Assembly: GCF_002872335.1 (NCBI RefSeq)
Contig: NZ_NJAG01000002.1
Span: 62,001-126,000, forward strand
From: Siphonobacter sp. BAB-5405
Lineage (GTDB): Bacteria > Bacteroidota > Bacteroidia > Cytophagales > Spirosomataceae
DNA length: 64,000 bases
Direction of reading: 5' to 3'
Both the position numbers and the translations under genes were made by a program. The stretch's first letter is position 1, and every line of letters starts with the position of its first letter. Shown here in pieces: positions 18,000 to 27,808 of the stretch. Under the pieces are notes generated by a model, which searched no databases, was not told the DNA's origin, and was given only the letters and a program-made list of their open reading frames with translations.

Positions 18000-20642
18000 T
18001 CATGCCTCCATCGTTTCTTCAGGCGGCGTCGTGGGCTGTTCCCCCTCCTGCTCTACCCCTTCGATGAGTTCTTCATTTTCGATTTTGGTAATCGACGAAA
18101 TCTCATCTCCGTTGCGTAGGTTAATCAGGCGGACGCCCTGCGTATTGCGGCCCATGACCCGGAGATCAGCCACCGCAAAGCGAATAGCCAGACCCGAACG
18201 GTTTATGATCATCAAATCATCCCGGTCACTTACTTGCTTGATGGCGACCAGCTTACCGGTCTTGTCGGTTACTTTCAGGGTAGTTACGCCCTTGGCTCCC
18301 CGGTTGGTCAGACGGTACTCTTCGATATCCGAGCGTTTGCCGTAGCCTTGTTCAGAAACCACCAGCAGCTGGGCCGTAGTGGGATCGACTACACACACCA
18401 TGCCAATTACTTTTTCATCGTCGGCCAGTTCAACGCCTTTCACCCCGGTAGCCGTACGTCCCATCGGACGAACTTTTTCCTCATTGAAGCGTACTGCACG
18501 TCCGGCATCAACGGCGATAATAATTTCGTTGTTCCCGTTAGTCAGAGCTACATCGAGCAGACGATCACCCTCGTTAATGTTCACGGCGATGATTCCGTTC
18601 TGACGGGGCCGTGAATAAGCTTCCAGCGAAGTTTTCTTCACCGTACCCTGTTCCGTACACATCACAATGAAGTTATTGTTGATGTAATCCGGATCCGTCA
18701 GCGTTTTCACGTTGATGACCGCCCGAATCTTATCACCCGCTTCAATGTTGAGCAAGTTCTGAATGGGACGTCCTTTGGCTACTTTGTTTCCTTCGGGAAC
18801 GTTGAATACGCGTAACCAGAAGCATTTACCCGTGTCGGTAAAGAACAGCAGGTAATTGTGCATGGTCGCCGTAAAGAGGTGCTCGGTGAAATCGTCGTCC
18901 TTGGTTTTGACACCGCGGGCTCCGACGCCCCCGCGACTTTGCGTCCGATACTCCACCAGTGGTGTACGCTTGATATAGCCTTGCGAAGAAATGGTAATGA
19001 GCATTTCTTCATCGGCAATCATGTCTTCAATGGACAGTTCGTCGTCCGCGTGCGAGATCTGCGTCCGACGTTCATCGCCGTAGCGGGCCCGTAGCTCGGT
19101 CAGATCGTCTTTGATGACCTGGTACTGACGTTCGGGGCGAGCCAGGATGTCTTCCATATCAGCGATGAAACGCATCAGCTCGTTGTATTCTTCCTGAATC
19201 TTATCGCGTTCCAGACCCGTCAGACGTTGCAGACGCATATCCAGAATAGCCCGGGCCTGTGCTTCACTCAGAACGAGGTTGTTTGCTCCCTCATTTTTGA
19301 AGGTATCAACGATTTGCAAACTACGATCCGGATTATTCAGGAACGCCTCGCGTTGAGCGGTCGTCATGAAGGATCCGTTCATCAATCCAGCTTTCGCTAC
19401 TTCCGGATCGCGTGAACTACGAATCAGGGCAATAACGGCATCGAGGTGATCCAGAGCAACCAGCAGACCTTCCAGAATGTGAGCCCGCTTGCGAGCTTCC
19501 TTCAGATCGTAACGCGTCCGGCGAACGATTACATCCAGACGGTGTTCGACGTAGTGTCGAATCATGTCTTTCAGGTTGAGCGTCATCGGACGACCCTTCA
19601 CCAGAGCCACGTTGTTGACACTGAACGCCGTTTGCAGGGGTGTATGCTTGTACAGGTTATTCAGTACCACATTGGGTACGGCATCCCGTTTCAGCTCAAT
19701 CACCAGACGAATCCCTTCGCGGTTGGAGCTTTCGTCGCGAATGGCCGAAATTCCTTCCAGCTTTTTATCTTCAACCAGTTCGGCAATTTTTTCCTGAAGA
19801 ACGGCTTTATTGACCTGGTACGGCATATCCGTCACCACGATCTGATCTTTACCCGTCTTGGTTTGCTCGAACGTAGCATTGGCCCGGATGACAATACGTC
19901 CCCGGCCCGTTTCAAACGCATTCTTGATTCCACTTAAACCGTAGATGGTACCACCCGTTGGAAAATCGGGGCCTTTGATGTGGTGCATCAGTTCGGCAAT
20001 GGTAATCTCCGGATTATCGACGTAGGCAGCAATCCCATCCACTACTTCCGTCAGGTTGTGCGGAGCCATGTTCGTAGCCATACCGACCGCAATCCCGGCT
20101 GAACCATTCAGTAACAGGTTCGGGATTTTAGCGGGCATTACCGTAGGTTCCTGCAACGAATCATCGAAGTTGTTCTGAAAGTCAACCGTTTCTTTACCCA
20201 AATCGGCTAACATTTCTTCGGCGATCCGTTTCAGACGGGCTTCCGTATAACGCATCGCCGCCGGTGAATCGCCGTCAATCGAACCAAAGTTACCCTGGCC
20301 GTCCACCAACGGATATCGCAAGGACCAGTCCTGGGCCATACGTACCATGGTATCGTAGACCGATGAATCCCCGTGCGGGTGGTATTTGCCTAAAACTTCT
20401 CCAACAATACGGGCTGATTTCTTATGTGCTCGATTGTAATTAACGCCCAACTCGTCCATCCCAAAAAGCACGCGGCGGTGTACGGGCTTCAAGCCGTCCC
20501 GCACGTCGGGCAAGGCACGCGATACGATAACCGACATCGAATAATCGATGTAGGCCCCCCGCATTTCGTCCTCGATGTTAATGGGAATAATGTTACCTGA
20601 GTTACTGTTTTCGGGCAGATGGTCTTCTGTAGTTTCAGCCAT
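18000..20642 (-). CDS. gyrA: DNA gyrase subunit A
   Basis: 880 residues. With GyrB it introduces negative supercoils. The catalytic Tyr132 is in [10 protein letters not shown]. The quinolone-resistance region reads [10 protein letters not shown], with Ser93 and Asp97 at the positions equivalent to E. coli Ser83 and Asp87, i.e. the drug-sensitive state by family knowledge. The C-terminal half is the beta-pinwheel DNA-wrapping domain, with a diverged GyrA box (SRGGVGARG). The acidic tail is [17 protein letters not shown] consensus Bacteroidetes promoter lies about 55 nt upstream. Confidence 0.98.
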   Translation of the reverse strand: MAETTEDHLPENSNSGNIIPINIEDEMRGAYIDYSMSVIVSRALPDVRDGLKPVHRRVLFGMDELGVNYNRAHKKSARIVGEVLGKYHPHGDSSVYDTMVRMAQDWSLRYPLVDGQGNFGSIDGDSPAAMRYTEARLKRIAEEMLADLGKETVDFQNNFDDSLQEPTVMPAKIPNLLLNGSAGIAVGMATNMAPHNLTEVVDGIAAYVDNPEITIAELMHHIKGPDFPTGGTIYGLSGIKNAFETGRGRIVIRANATFEQTKTGKDQIVVTDMPYQVNKAVLQEKIAELVEDKKLEGISAIRDESSNREGIRLVIELKRDAVPNVVLNNLYKHTPLQTAFSVNNVALVKGRPMTLNLKDMIRHYVEHRLDVIVRRTRYDLKEARKRAHILEGLLVALDHLDAVIALIRSSRDPEVAKAGLMNGSFMTTAQREAFLNNPDRSLQIVDTFKNEGANNLVLSEAQARAILDMRLQRLTGLERDKIQEEYNELMRFIADMEDILARPERQYQVIKDDLTELRARYGDERRTQISHADDELSIEDMIADEEMLITISSQGYIKRTPLVEYRTQSRGGVGARGVKTKDDDFTEHLFTATMHNYLLFFTDTGKCFWLRVFNVPEGNKVAKGRPIQNLLNIEAGDKIRAVINVKTLTDPDYINNNFIVMCTEQGTVKKTSLEAYSRPRQNGIIAVNINEGDRLLDVALTNGNNEIIIAVDAGRAVRFNEEKVRPMGRTATGVKGVELADDEKVIGMVCVVDPTTAQLLVVSEQGYGKRSDIEEYRLTNRGAKGVTTLKVTDKTGKLVAIKQVSDRDDLMIINRSGLAIRFAVADLRVMGRNTQGVRLINLRNGDEISSITKIENEELIEGVEQEGEQPTTPPEETMEA

Positions 20643-20697
20643 TTTAAATCAATTGCAGAATTTCCCGATCAAATGAGGGATTCTATGTAAGAAGTAC

Positions 20698-20729
20698 CAA
20701 AAATACTGATTTTTTGCCGTTTTTTCAAA
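20698..20729 (-). promoter_or_regulatory. Bacteroidetes-type promoter of gyrA
   Basis: On the minus strand, TTTG (20729-20726) and TATTTTTG (20705-20698) are 20 nt apart, an exact match to the TTTG / TAnnTTTG consensus; the -7 box is 55 nt from the gyrA start. Confidence 0.75.
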
Positions 20730-20935
20730 GATTTACCCAACAAATCAGGCCCGCTGAGACGTTATTATTTGTATTTTTTAAAGAATACACCAACGGCAAA
20801 ACAAAGGGCCTGATTCGGCCTTTTTTCCACGCTCACGGGCCTTCTATTGCCGCTTATACTTTTTCCCAGGGAAGTAGTTTTTTAAACTTCTTCTTGGTTT
20901 TAGGATCTTTATTCTCCCGGTACAGTGATTTTTCT

Positions 20936-21139
20936 TCAGCTTCGCCCCGGGCGTTTTTTCAACTTCCACCCAAAGCTGTGCGTCGGCGAAGCGAAGATGG
21001 AACTACCCCGGTAAATCCTTCCTTCGTGGCGGTGCTCCATTTTTACGTGACAACTTTTCATCGGACACTTGGGTGCCCAGCACGAACTGAGTAGTCCCAT
21101 GAGTCCGATGAGCAAGACCCAGCTAACATACGATTTCAT
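20936..21139 (-). CDS. small Cys-rich lipoprotein, apparently frameshifted
   Basis: The frame starts MKSYVSWVLLIGLMGLLSSC, a lipoprotein signal with lipobox LLSSC, then CPMKSCHVKMEHRHEGRIYRG. It stops at 20936 after KLKKRPGRS. Removing one base from the C4 run at 20945-20948 continues the frame as PGEAEEKSLYRENKDP and on to a basic tail ending KKLLPWEKV at 20854, giving 94 residues. The longer product is more gene-like, so a sequencing error or recent mutation is likely. The gene is divergent from the CDF exporter at 21308. Function unknown. Confidence 0.6.
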   Translation of the reverse strand: MKSYVSWVLLIGLMGLLSSCWAPKCPMKSCHVKMEHRHEGRIYRGSSIFASPTHSFGWKLKKRPGRS

Positions 21140-21307
21140 ACAGTACAAGTTATAATCCTAGCAACGAGCAAAGAAAAGGCAGACGTATACCAAACGGGAC
21201 TTTCTTCGCAAATCCCCCTTTTTGATTCCCTGTTGCACGATTCCCGCTCCTACTTTTACGGCAAAGTAATAAAAAGATTATACGTAACTTCCCTAAACAG
21301 CTTTCGA

Positions 21308-22216
21308 ATGGCTCATACGCACGACCATAGCCATAGTCACACCCCCACGGAAATCAACCGGGCGTTCATCTGGGGTATTGGACTCAATACCGCCTTTGTA
21401 CTGGTGGAAGTCCTGGCAGGTTTGTATACCGATTCACTGGCCCTGCTCACGGATGCAGGTCACAACTTAAGCGACGTAGCGAGTCTGTTACTGGCGATGC
21501 TGGCCTTTCGGCTAGCCAAGGCCCAGCCGACGTCCCGGTTTACGTACGGCTTTCAGAAGAGTACCATTCTGGTATCACTGGGAAATGCCGTGCTCCTGCT
21601 CGTAGTAATGGGCGGTATTGGCTACGAAGCCATTCAGCGTTTTTCCAGTCCCCAACCCGTACCCGGGGATACGATTGCCCTGGTCGCCGGAGTTGGCATT
21701 GTGATCAATACGCTAACGGCTCTGTTATTTTTTCGCCAGAAAGACCACGATCTGAATGTGAAGGGAGCTTATTTACACCTGATGGCTGATGCACTGGTTT
21801 CAGCCGTTGTAGTCGTCGCGGGGGTACTGATGCCCCGACTGGGCTGGTACTGGCTGGATCCGGTGCTTGGTCTGGTCGTAGCCGTGGTGGTCGTAGCGAG
21901 TACCTGGTCTCTCTTACGGGATAGCCTGGTGTTGTCGCTGGATGGGGTGCCTACTAACGTGAACCCCGAAACCATTCGAAACCAAATGTTAAAAAACCCC
22001 GCGGTTCTCGATGTCCACCACCTACACATCTGGGCCATGAGTACGACCGAAAACGCCTTGACGGCCCACGTGGTTGTAGCTACCGAACTGAGCGGTACTG
22101 AACTGTACCAGGTCAAACAGGAGCTGCGGCATTCGCTGGAACACCTGTCCATCCAACATGCTACGCTCGAAACGGAAAGCCCGGACGATCCCTGCCTGGA
22201 TACCCACCATCACTGA
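21308..22216 (+). CDS. cation diffusion facilitator (zinc-type) efflux transporter
   Basis: 302 residues. I start at 21308 because the protein then opens with the His-rich MAHTHDHSHSHTP typical of zinc CDFs; the frame extends upstream to 21233 without supporting sequence. Six membrane segments are expected, with metal ligands His52/Asp56 in the DAGHNLSDV helix and His157/Asp161 in HLMADALVS, the zinc-selective HxxxD pattern. The C-terminal cytoplasmic domain is present (LDVHHLHIWAMS). It exports Zn2+ or similar ions by proton antiport at the inner membrane. Confidence 0.93.
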   Translation: MAHTHDHSHSHTPTEINRAFIWGIGLNTAFVLVEVLAGLYTDSLALLTDAGHNLSDVASLLLAMLAFRLAKAQPTSRFTYGFQKSTILVSLGNAVLLLVVMGGIGYEAIQRFSSPQPVPGDTIALVAGVGIVINTLTALLFFRQKDHDLNVKGAYLHLMADALVSAVVVVAGVLMPRLGWYWLDPVLGLVVAVVVVASTWSLLRDSLVLSLDGVPTNVNPETIRNQMLKNPAVLDVHHLHIWAMSTTENALTAHVVVATELSGTELYQVKQELRHSLEHLSIQHATLETESPDDPCLDTHHH

Positions 22217-22227
22217 TACCACAGACA

Positions 22228-22262
22228 ACAAAAAAAGGTTACGTTTCGCAACGTAACCTTTA
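22228..22262. terminator. terminator between the CDF gene and tRNA-Thr
   Basis: AAAGGTTACGTT (22234-22245) pairs with AACGTAACCTTT (22250-22261) on a 4-nt loop. The A run gives a good U tract for the minus-strand tRNA transcript, and it may also end the CDF transcript. Confidence 0.88.
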
Positions 22263-22266
22263 AAAG

Positions 22267-22339
<73 letters not shown>

Positions 22340-22476
22340 CTCTTTAGTTTGTTTGTCGGTGTTGTTTTCCTTCAAACGTGCCGCAAAACTAAAGCAATTT
22401 TCAACCCTTGTCAACCTTGCAGCTATATTTTTTTTTGAGCTGTTTTGTAAGTAGCTGATCTCCAAAGATCTTTTCA

Positions 22477-22511
22477 CAAAAAAAGCCTCACGTATCGGTG
22501 AGGCTTTTTTT
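22477..22511. terminator. terminator of the DUF349 gene (minus strand)
   Basis: AAGCCTCAC (22483-22491) pairs with GTGAGGCTT (22498-22506), with A and T runs on both sides. Confidence 0.9.
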
Positions 22512-22517
22512 GTTTTA

Positions 22518-24650
22518 CTAGTCTTCGGCTTCGCGAACGACCCGCAACTGATGCTGGAGTTGTTCGAGATCCTTACGCGAACGATCAATCCGTTTTTCAA
22601 AATCCAGTTTGATCTTATCGGCATTTTTCGAGTTGGCAAAAAAGGCCAGGTTATTTTCCATCTGGGCGATTTCATCTTCCAGCGTACGGATTTTACGACG
22701 AATATCGTTTTCCCGTCCGCGTAAATCACCCGAGCCGCCCCGACCGCGATCCTGCTTGACGAGCTCAACTTCGCTTTCCAGCACGAGTTGTTCTTTTTCG
22801 TGAGCACTCAGTTTACCCATCGCTGCTACGTAACTGTTTACAGCTTTGATATACCGTTGCTGAATGTTCTGCATCTCTTTACGCGGTACAAAGCCAATCG
22901 CAGCCCAGCGAGCTTTAAACGCGTTGAGCTTTTCCAGATCGGTTTCACCGGATTTGGCCTGCGTTTCAATTTCCTCGCAAAGTGCTTTTTTCTGCTCCAG
23001 GTTCGATTCGTATTCTTTTTCGATACCGGCGTTCTTGTTACGCTTCCGCTCGAAGAAGGCATCACAGGCTTTTTTGAAGCGATCGAAAATTTTGTCCCGC
23101 ATTTTTTCGGGTACGTGACCAATGGATTTCCACCGACGCTGTAATTCAATGATGGTATTGGTAGCATCCGCTGAATCATCACCGCTTTCGAGCAGGCCTT
23201 CTGCCTGTTCGCACAAAGCCGTTTTCTGCCGCAGATTTTCGTCACGTTTAGCTTCGAGCTGACGGAAGAATTCGCCTTTGTTACGGAAGAACGTTTTTAT
23301 ATCAGCCCAGAATTTCTGGCTCATCTCCCGGCCCTTGTCCCGTGGCATCGGACCTTTAACCGCATTCCACTGATCCTGAACGGCCAGCAGTGCTTTGGTC
23401 TTATCATTCCATTCGTTGATGGAATTAGAATGGAAACTGGTAAAGGTTTCGGCCAGAGAAGCAATTTCCTGTTTGAGCTTGTAAATTTCTTCCGCCTGTA
23501 CTTTGTTCGTTTCGTTTTGCTCGCGTTTCTTACCGTATAATACGTCCAACGCCGCCTTGAAACGACGCCAGAGTTCTTCGTTTACTTCCTTAGGTGCGGG
23601 ACCGATGTGCTTGAACTCTTCAAACTGTTCGTTGGCTTCGTCGAGCATCTTACCGGAAACGTCCTCACCACCCTGCACGGAAGCGACGGTTTTTTCTACA
23701 CGTTCAATCAGCTCGATCTTGGATTGCATATTTCGCTTGCGATCCAGTTCCTTCAGCTCAAAGTAGATATTCCGGTTGTTGAAATACCGATCTACCAAGG
23801 CGTGGTAGGTTTGCCAGAGTGTATTATTATGAGCCGAGGCAATGTTGCCGGCACCTTTCCAGTCCGTTTGAATCTGCTTGAAGGTTTCCCAGCTTTTCTC
23901 CCCTGCTCCGCTTTTTTCTTCATTTTCAACCAGATCCCGCAGCTTGTTGAGCAACTCGGTTTTCTTGGCAAAATTATCTTCACGGGCTTTCTCGGCCTGC
24001 TGATACTGACGCGAACGTTCGCTACGAATCTGACCATACAGCTGATCAAACTTCTGCGTCAGATCATCCGGTTTATAAGCAAAGCCTTCCTCTTCACCTC
24101 CTTCTTCGATGAATCGCTGAAGTGCTTCCTGCCGTTCGGTCGTCTTGAAATGATCGAATACCGGACGAATTTCCCGCAACATGGCGTCGGTCACCTTGAG
24201 GTCGGCCGTACCGGCTTTCACGGCCGTCAGGGTCGTTTCCACCAGATTTACCAGATCCTGCTTCGACCAATGCGTGTAGTCGGTTTGGGTTTCAAGCATT
24301 TCTTCCGATTCTTCCGTGGAGTCATCGGGGCGTTCGTCGGGCGTTTCTACGATTTCAGATTCGTTCGTATCGTACGTAGGCGTAGAAGGTTCCGCAACCT
24401 CGGGAGCCGCCTCGGCTACTACTTCCGGCGTAGAATCCAAATCGGGAATCACGCTTTCAGAGGCAGGTACGTCAGAAGCTGAAGCCTCAACGCCAAAATC
24501 AGGAACGTCCTGGGTTTCTTCCGTCGGTGCTTCAGTAGTGGGTTGTTCGCTCGTACCCGCGGGTTGCGTCGTTTCCTCTGCAGATTGGCCTTTCGGTGCA
24601 TTCATTTCCGTAGGTTGCTCTTCAGGGGTCAGTTGGTTGTCGTCAATCAT
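22518..24650 (-). CDS. DUF349 repeat protein
   Basis: 710 residues. The first 130 are acidic and Ser/Thr/Pro-rich (low complexity). The rest is charged coiled coil with several DUF349 units (for example WKSIGHVPEKMRDKIFDRFK and WAAIGFVPRKEMQNIQQRYI, each about 75 residues), ending in a long coiled coil. No signal peptide, so cytoplasmic. Bacteroidota carry a long DUF349 protein of unknown role; DUF349 also occurs in proteobacterial YicC/RNase-related contexts, but I do not assign a function. A large open frame on the opposite strand is a coding shadow. Confidence 0.9.
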   Translation of the reverse strand: MIDDNQLTPEEQPTEMNAPKGQSAEETTQPAGTSEQPTTEAPTEETQDVPDFGVEASASDVPASESVIPDLDSTPEVVAEAAPEVAEPSTPTYDTNESEIVETPDERPDDSTEESEEMLETQTDYTHWSKQDLVNLVETTLTAVKAGTADLKVTDAMLREIRPVFDHFKTTERQEALQRFIEEGGEEEGFAYKPDDLTQKFDQLYGQIRSERSRQYQQAEKAREDNFAKKTELLNKLRDLVENEEKSGAGEKSWETFKQIQTDWKGAGNIASAHNNTLWQTYHALVDRYFNNRNIYFELKELDRKRNMQSKIELIERVEKTVASVQGGEDVSGKMLDEANEQFEEFKHIGPAPKEVNEELWRRFKAALDVLYGKKREQNETNKVQAEEIYKLKQEIASLAETFTSFHSNSINEWNDKTKALLAVQDQWNAVKGPMPRDKGREMSQKFWADIKTFFRNKGEFFRQLEAKRDENLRQKTALCEQAEGLLESGDDSADATNTIIELQRRWKSIGHVPEKMRDKIFDRFKKACDAFFERKRNKNAGIEKEYESNLEQKKALCEEIETQAKSGETDLEKLNAFKARWAAIGFVPRKEMQNIQQRYIKAVNSYVAAMGKLSAHEKEQLVLESEVELVKQDRGRGGSGDLRGRENDIRRKIRTLEDEIAQMENNLAFFANSKNADKIKLDFEKRIDRSRKDLEQLQHQLRVVREAED

Positions 24651-24829
24651 TATTGAAATCCTTTACCCATTGATTGGAATGGCAAAAATAGAATAATTTC
24701 TCCAGTGCCTGCGTCGCTTCGTCGATTCCGCAGGTTTTGAAACATTTTTTTTGATAAAAATCAGGGAAATCCCACTCAATTCTATGGATTAAGCATTTGT
24801 TTTGCCCGTCTTACCAACGATTTAAACCA

Positions 24830-25482
24830 ATGGCTTCATCCCTGCTGGACTTATCTGCTCTTCGAGAAAACTATACCAGGGGTATTCTGGACCAGAATAC
24901 GGTACACGCTAATCCCCTCGAACAGTTCCGTCAGTGGTTTACCGAAGCCGCTTCTTCACAGCTTCCCGAACCTAACGCCATGCATCTGGCCACGGTTGCA
25001 GCGGATGGTCAGCCCTCGGGCCGTATCGTGTTGCTGAAAACCGTAGACGAACGAGGCTTTGTCTGGTTTACCAATTACGAAAGCAAAAAAGGTCAGGAAC
25101 TGGCCTCTTCTGCCCGGGCGGCCCTCACGTTTTTCTGGGTTGAACTCGAACGGCAGGTACGCGTGGAAGGGATCGTTGAGAAAGTCTCCCCTGAAGAATC
25201 AGACGCCTATTTTGCGGTTCGTCCCCGAGGCAGTCAGATTGGAGCCTGGGCTTCGCCGCAAAGTAATATCATTGATAGTCGGGCAATCCTGGAAGCTCGC
25301 GAACAAGAAATGATGGATCGTTTTGCCAACCAGCCCATTCCTCGTCCCCCGCATTGGGGCGGTTACCGACTTTACCCCGCCGGCTGGAATTCTGGCAGGG
25401 TCGGGCTTCCCGCCTCCACGACCGCATTCAGTACGAATGGACGGAAGACGAACGCTGGGCAATCGAACGCTTAGCTCCTTAA
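24830..25482 (+). pseudogene. pdxH: pyridoxamine 5'-phosphate oxidase, frameshifted near the C-terminus
   Basis: PdxH oxidises pyridoxamine or pyridoxine 5'-phosphate to PLP with FMN. The frame from 24830 ([15 protein letters not shown]) has the FMN-binding and substrate motifs ([50 protein letters not shown]). After YRLYP the frame departs and ends at 25474. One extra base in the C4 run at 25375-25378 restores the conserved ending ([17 protein letters not shown] to ERLAP) with a stop at 25480-25482. Either a sequencing deletion or a genuine loss of the C-terminal strand that binds FMN and PLP; the first seems likelier because the rest is intact. Confidence 0.88.
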
Positions 25483-25489
25483 GTTCAAC

Positions 25490-26605
25490 TTACTTAAATG
25501 ATTCATAAATCTGGATCATTTGACGAGCCGTGCGTTCCCAGGTAAAAGGATGCACGGCTTTTTTTCCATCCTCAACTAGCTGATGGCGAAGCTTTTCGTC
25601 GGATAACAATGCGGTTAATGCCTGAGCAATGGAGTCAGGAGCCTGTGGCTGAATGTATCGAGCCGCCGATCCCACTACTTCCCGTAACGAAGGCAAATCA
25701 GAACATACCAAGGGGACACCTGCCGCCAGAGCTTCCAAAGCGGGGGCACTAAAACTTTCTCGTAACGACGGATAGACCATCACGGAGGCTAATTGATACA
25801 GGGCCGGTACATCCTCATGAGCTACGTTTTCGAGTGCTAGTATTCGTGAACGCAATCGAACGTGTAAACCTAAAGCGGCATTAAGTAAGGATTCTGGGGT
25901 ATCCAATAATACAAGCGATACCTCTGGAAATGCTTCTGCTAGTTGTGAAAAGGCATCTATTAAACCCGTCAGATTTTTTTTAGGATCCGTACTTCCTAAT
26001 CCTAATACGTACGATTGGGGTAAGCGATAGCGGGTTTGGACGTACTGCTGTCGTTCGGGTACTACCGTTTGAAAGGTTTCATTTACGCCGTTGTACACCA
26101 CCTGTATGCACTCAGCCTTTACTTTAGGAAATTTCTGCAAAATCCGCTGTTTCTCGTCTTCCGACACCGTTATGACACGTTCGGCCTGATCGACTACCCG
26201 CGGCACAATCCATCGCCGGTAGCGATTACTCAACTGCTGAAAGCGGGTTTCCGTCTTTCGACGATCTTCCATGAAATTAATATGGTGCAGATTGAGAATA
26301 AGTGGTACCTCCCTACGTACGGGAGCGGTATTGGCCGTACTGTGCAGGACGTGAATCTGAAACCGACGCATGTAACGCGGCAATTGTACTTGCTCCCAAT
26401 GCAGATAGTTATACCCGGGGATTTCTACCACGTGGAAGTTGGGAGCCTCGGCCAAGCAATCCCGGTCGGCATCGGGCCGGGCAAAAATAAAGTACTCATT
26501 ACGCCGGTCGATCTTTTGTAACGCGTGAATTAAATCCAGGGCTACAAAGTCAGAACCGTGCTTTTGGGGGTCAAATAAGCGTTGGGCCTCGATACCAATT
26601 TTCAT
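25490..26605 (-). CDS. GT4-type glycosyltransferase
   Basis: 371 residues from MKIGIEAQRLFDPQKHGSDF; 15 codons further upstream also lie in frame but lack family sequence. GT-B fold: an N-terminal acceptor domain, then the donor domain with LGLGSTDPKKNLTGLIDAF and the nucleotide-sugar motif PSLRESFSAPALEALAAGVP, including the EX7E glutamates. Cytoplasmic or membrane-associated, probably acting in surface polysaccharide synthesis; sugar and acceptor unknown. It converges with pdxH with 7 bp between stop codons, and is divergent from the dioxygenase gene. Confidence 0.9.
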   Translation of the reverse strand: MKIGIEAQRLFDPQKHGSDFVALDLIHALQKIDRRNEYFIFARPDADRDCLAEAPNFHVVEIPGYNYLHWEQVQLPRYMRRFQIHVLHSTANTAPVRREVPLILNLHHINFMEDRRKTETRFQQLSNRYRRWIVPRVVDQAERVITVSEDEKQRILQKFPKVKAECIQVVYNGVNETFQTVVPERQQYVQTRYRLPQSYVLGLGSTDPKKNLTGLIDAFSQLAEAFPEVSLVLLDTPESLLNAALGLHVRLRSRILALENVAHEDVPALYQLASVMVYPSLRESFSAPALEALAAGVPLVCSDLPSLREVVGSAARYIQPQAPDSIAQALTALLSDEKLRHQLVEDGKKAVHPFTWERTARQMIQIYESFK

Positions 26606-26801
26606 AGTCCCACTACCGGAGCATAGGTTAACGTTGTGAAGGAGCATCAAAGCTAATCATAAGCTTTTGGGAATTTTTTACTATTTTTATATGTTTATAC
26701 ATATATTGTAAAAACATATGATTTGCCTCTCAGTAATTATTTATTAATGACCTTAACGTCAGGCCATTACATTACATTTAACCCCTATACTCCTAACCGA
26801 T
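26606..26801. promoter_or_regulatory. divergent promoter region with inverted repeat
   Basis: An AT-rich spacer of 196 bp between divergent genes. ATATGTTT (26689-26696) and AAACATAT (26712-26719) form an inverted repeat with a 15-nt spacer, a possible operator. TACATTTA near 26774 is a weak -7 candidate for the rightward gene. Confidence 0.35.
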
Positions 26802-27629
26802 ATGGATTTACACGCTCTTAAAAATCTAACGGATTCTTATTCATCCACTCAATCCATGCCCGTACTTTTCATAGGACATGGGTCACCGATGAATGGTATA
26901 GAACACAATCTGTTCAGCCAAAGCTGGCGGGAACTGGGCCAGCAATTGCCCCACCCGACGGCCGTACTGGTTATTTCGGCTCACTGGCTTACGCGGGGTA
27001 CACACGTGACGGCTATGGAAGCCCCACCGACCATTCATGATTTCAGAGGCTTCCCCCAGGAACTTTTTGACGTGCAGTATCCTGCTCCGGGCAGCTTACC
27101 CATAGCCCTGGAAACCCAGCGTCTCATCACGAGTACCCACGTAGGATTGGATCACGACTGGGGCCTGGATCATGGTTCCTGGACCGTCGTTCGTCACATG
27201 TATCCCGACGCCGACATTCCGGTACTGCAACTCAGCATCGATTATAATCAGCCCGCTAGTTACCACTATGCCTTAGCTAAGGAATTAGCTGCCTTACGTA
27301 AAAAGGGGGTTTTGATTTTGGGTAGCGGTAATATGGTGCACAACCTGCGAATGGTTGCCTGGGAACACCTTAATAAACCCGAATACGGCTACGATTGGTC
27401 CATTGCCATGAATGAAGCGTTTAAAAAACACATTACTTCCGGCAATCATGAAGTGCTAATTCAGTACGAAAAGCTAGGAGCGGCTGCTCAGCTAGCCATC
27501 CCAACGCCGGACCATTACTATCCCCTACTGTACACCCTTGGGCTGCAAACATCAGCCGATGAGGTCCATTTTTTCAATGACAAAGTCGTTGGCGGCTCCC
27601 TGACCATGACCTCGGTCCTGCTCACTTAG
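26802..27629 (+). CDS. LigB-type extradiol dioxygenase (YgiD / 4,5-DOPA dioxygenase family)
   Basis: 275 residues. The family motifs are present: MPVLFIGHGSPMN (zinc or iron ligand His), AVLVISAHWLTRG with the second His, LDHDWGLDHGSWTVVRHMYP with the catalytic His region, and LGSGNMVHNLR. A start at 26856 (MPVLFIGHG) would match E. coli YgiD length better, but the 26802 start is kept as the first ATG. It opens catechol rings such as L-DOPA next to a hydroxyl; the natural substrate is unknown. Confidence 0.9.
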   Translation: MDLHALKNLTDSYSSTQSMPVLFIGHGSPMNGIEHNLFSQSWRELGQQLPHPTAVLVISAHWLTRGTHVTAMEAPPTIHDFRGFPQELFDVQYPAPGSLPIALETQRLITSTHVGLDHDWGLDHGSWTVVRHMYPDADIPVLQLSIDYNQPASYHYALAKELAALRKKGVLILGSGNMVHNLRMVAWEHLNKPEYGYDWSIAMNEAFKKHITSGNHEVLIQYEKLGAAAQLAIPTPDHYYPLLYTLGLQTSADEVHFFNDKVVGGSLTMTSVLLT

Positions 27630-27742
27630 TCTTTCAAAAGCATTTTATTCAACTTTAGAATGCTTTTTAACGTTTCAATAGCGTTATAATGTTATATATA
27701 ACATTAATGGTTAGCTTTACTTCTGATCCATAAAGTCAAAAT

Positions 27743-27780
27743 GCCGGTGGCTTACAGTATGATCTCTGTAAACCACCGGC
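27743..27780. terminator. hairpin between convergent dioxygenase and bshB1 genes
   Basis: GCCGGTGG (27743) pairs with CCACCGGC (27773-27780), extended inward by TTACAG/CTGTAA with one mismatch. The T tract is poor on both sides, so terminator strength is uncertain. Confidence 0.6.
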
Positions 27781-27808
27781 GTCTATGAAGTCTTATTAAC
27801 TTCTACGC

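Noticed and set aside
20714..21094. 126-codon plus-strand frame over the small lipoprotein gene
   Set aside because: It overlaps the gyrA promoter and the lipoprotein on the other strand; no domain or signal peptide.
23607..24482. 291-codon open frame antisense to the DUF349 gene
   Set aside because: It lies fully inside a gene with clear repeats and has Phe/Arg-rich sequence typical of a complementary-strand shadow.
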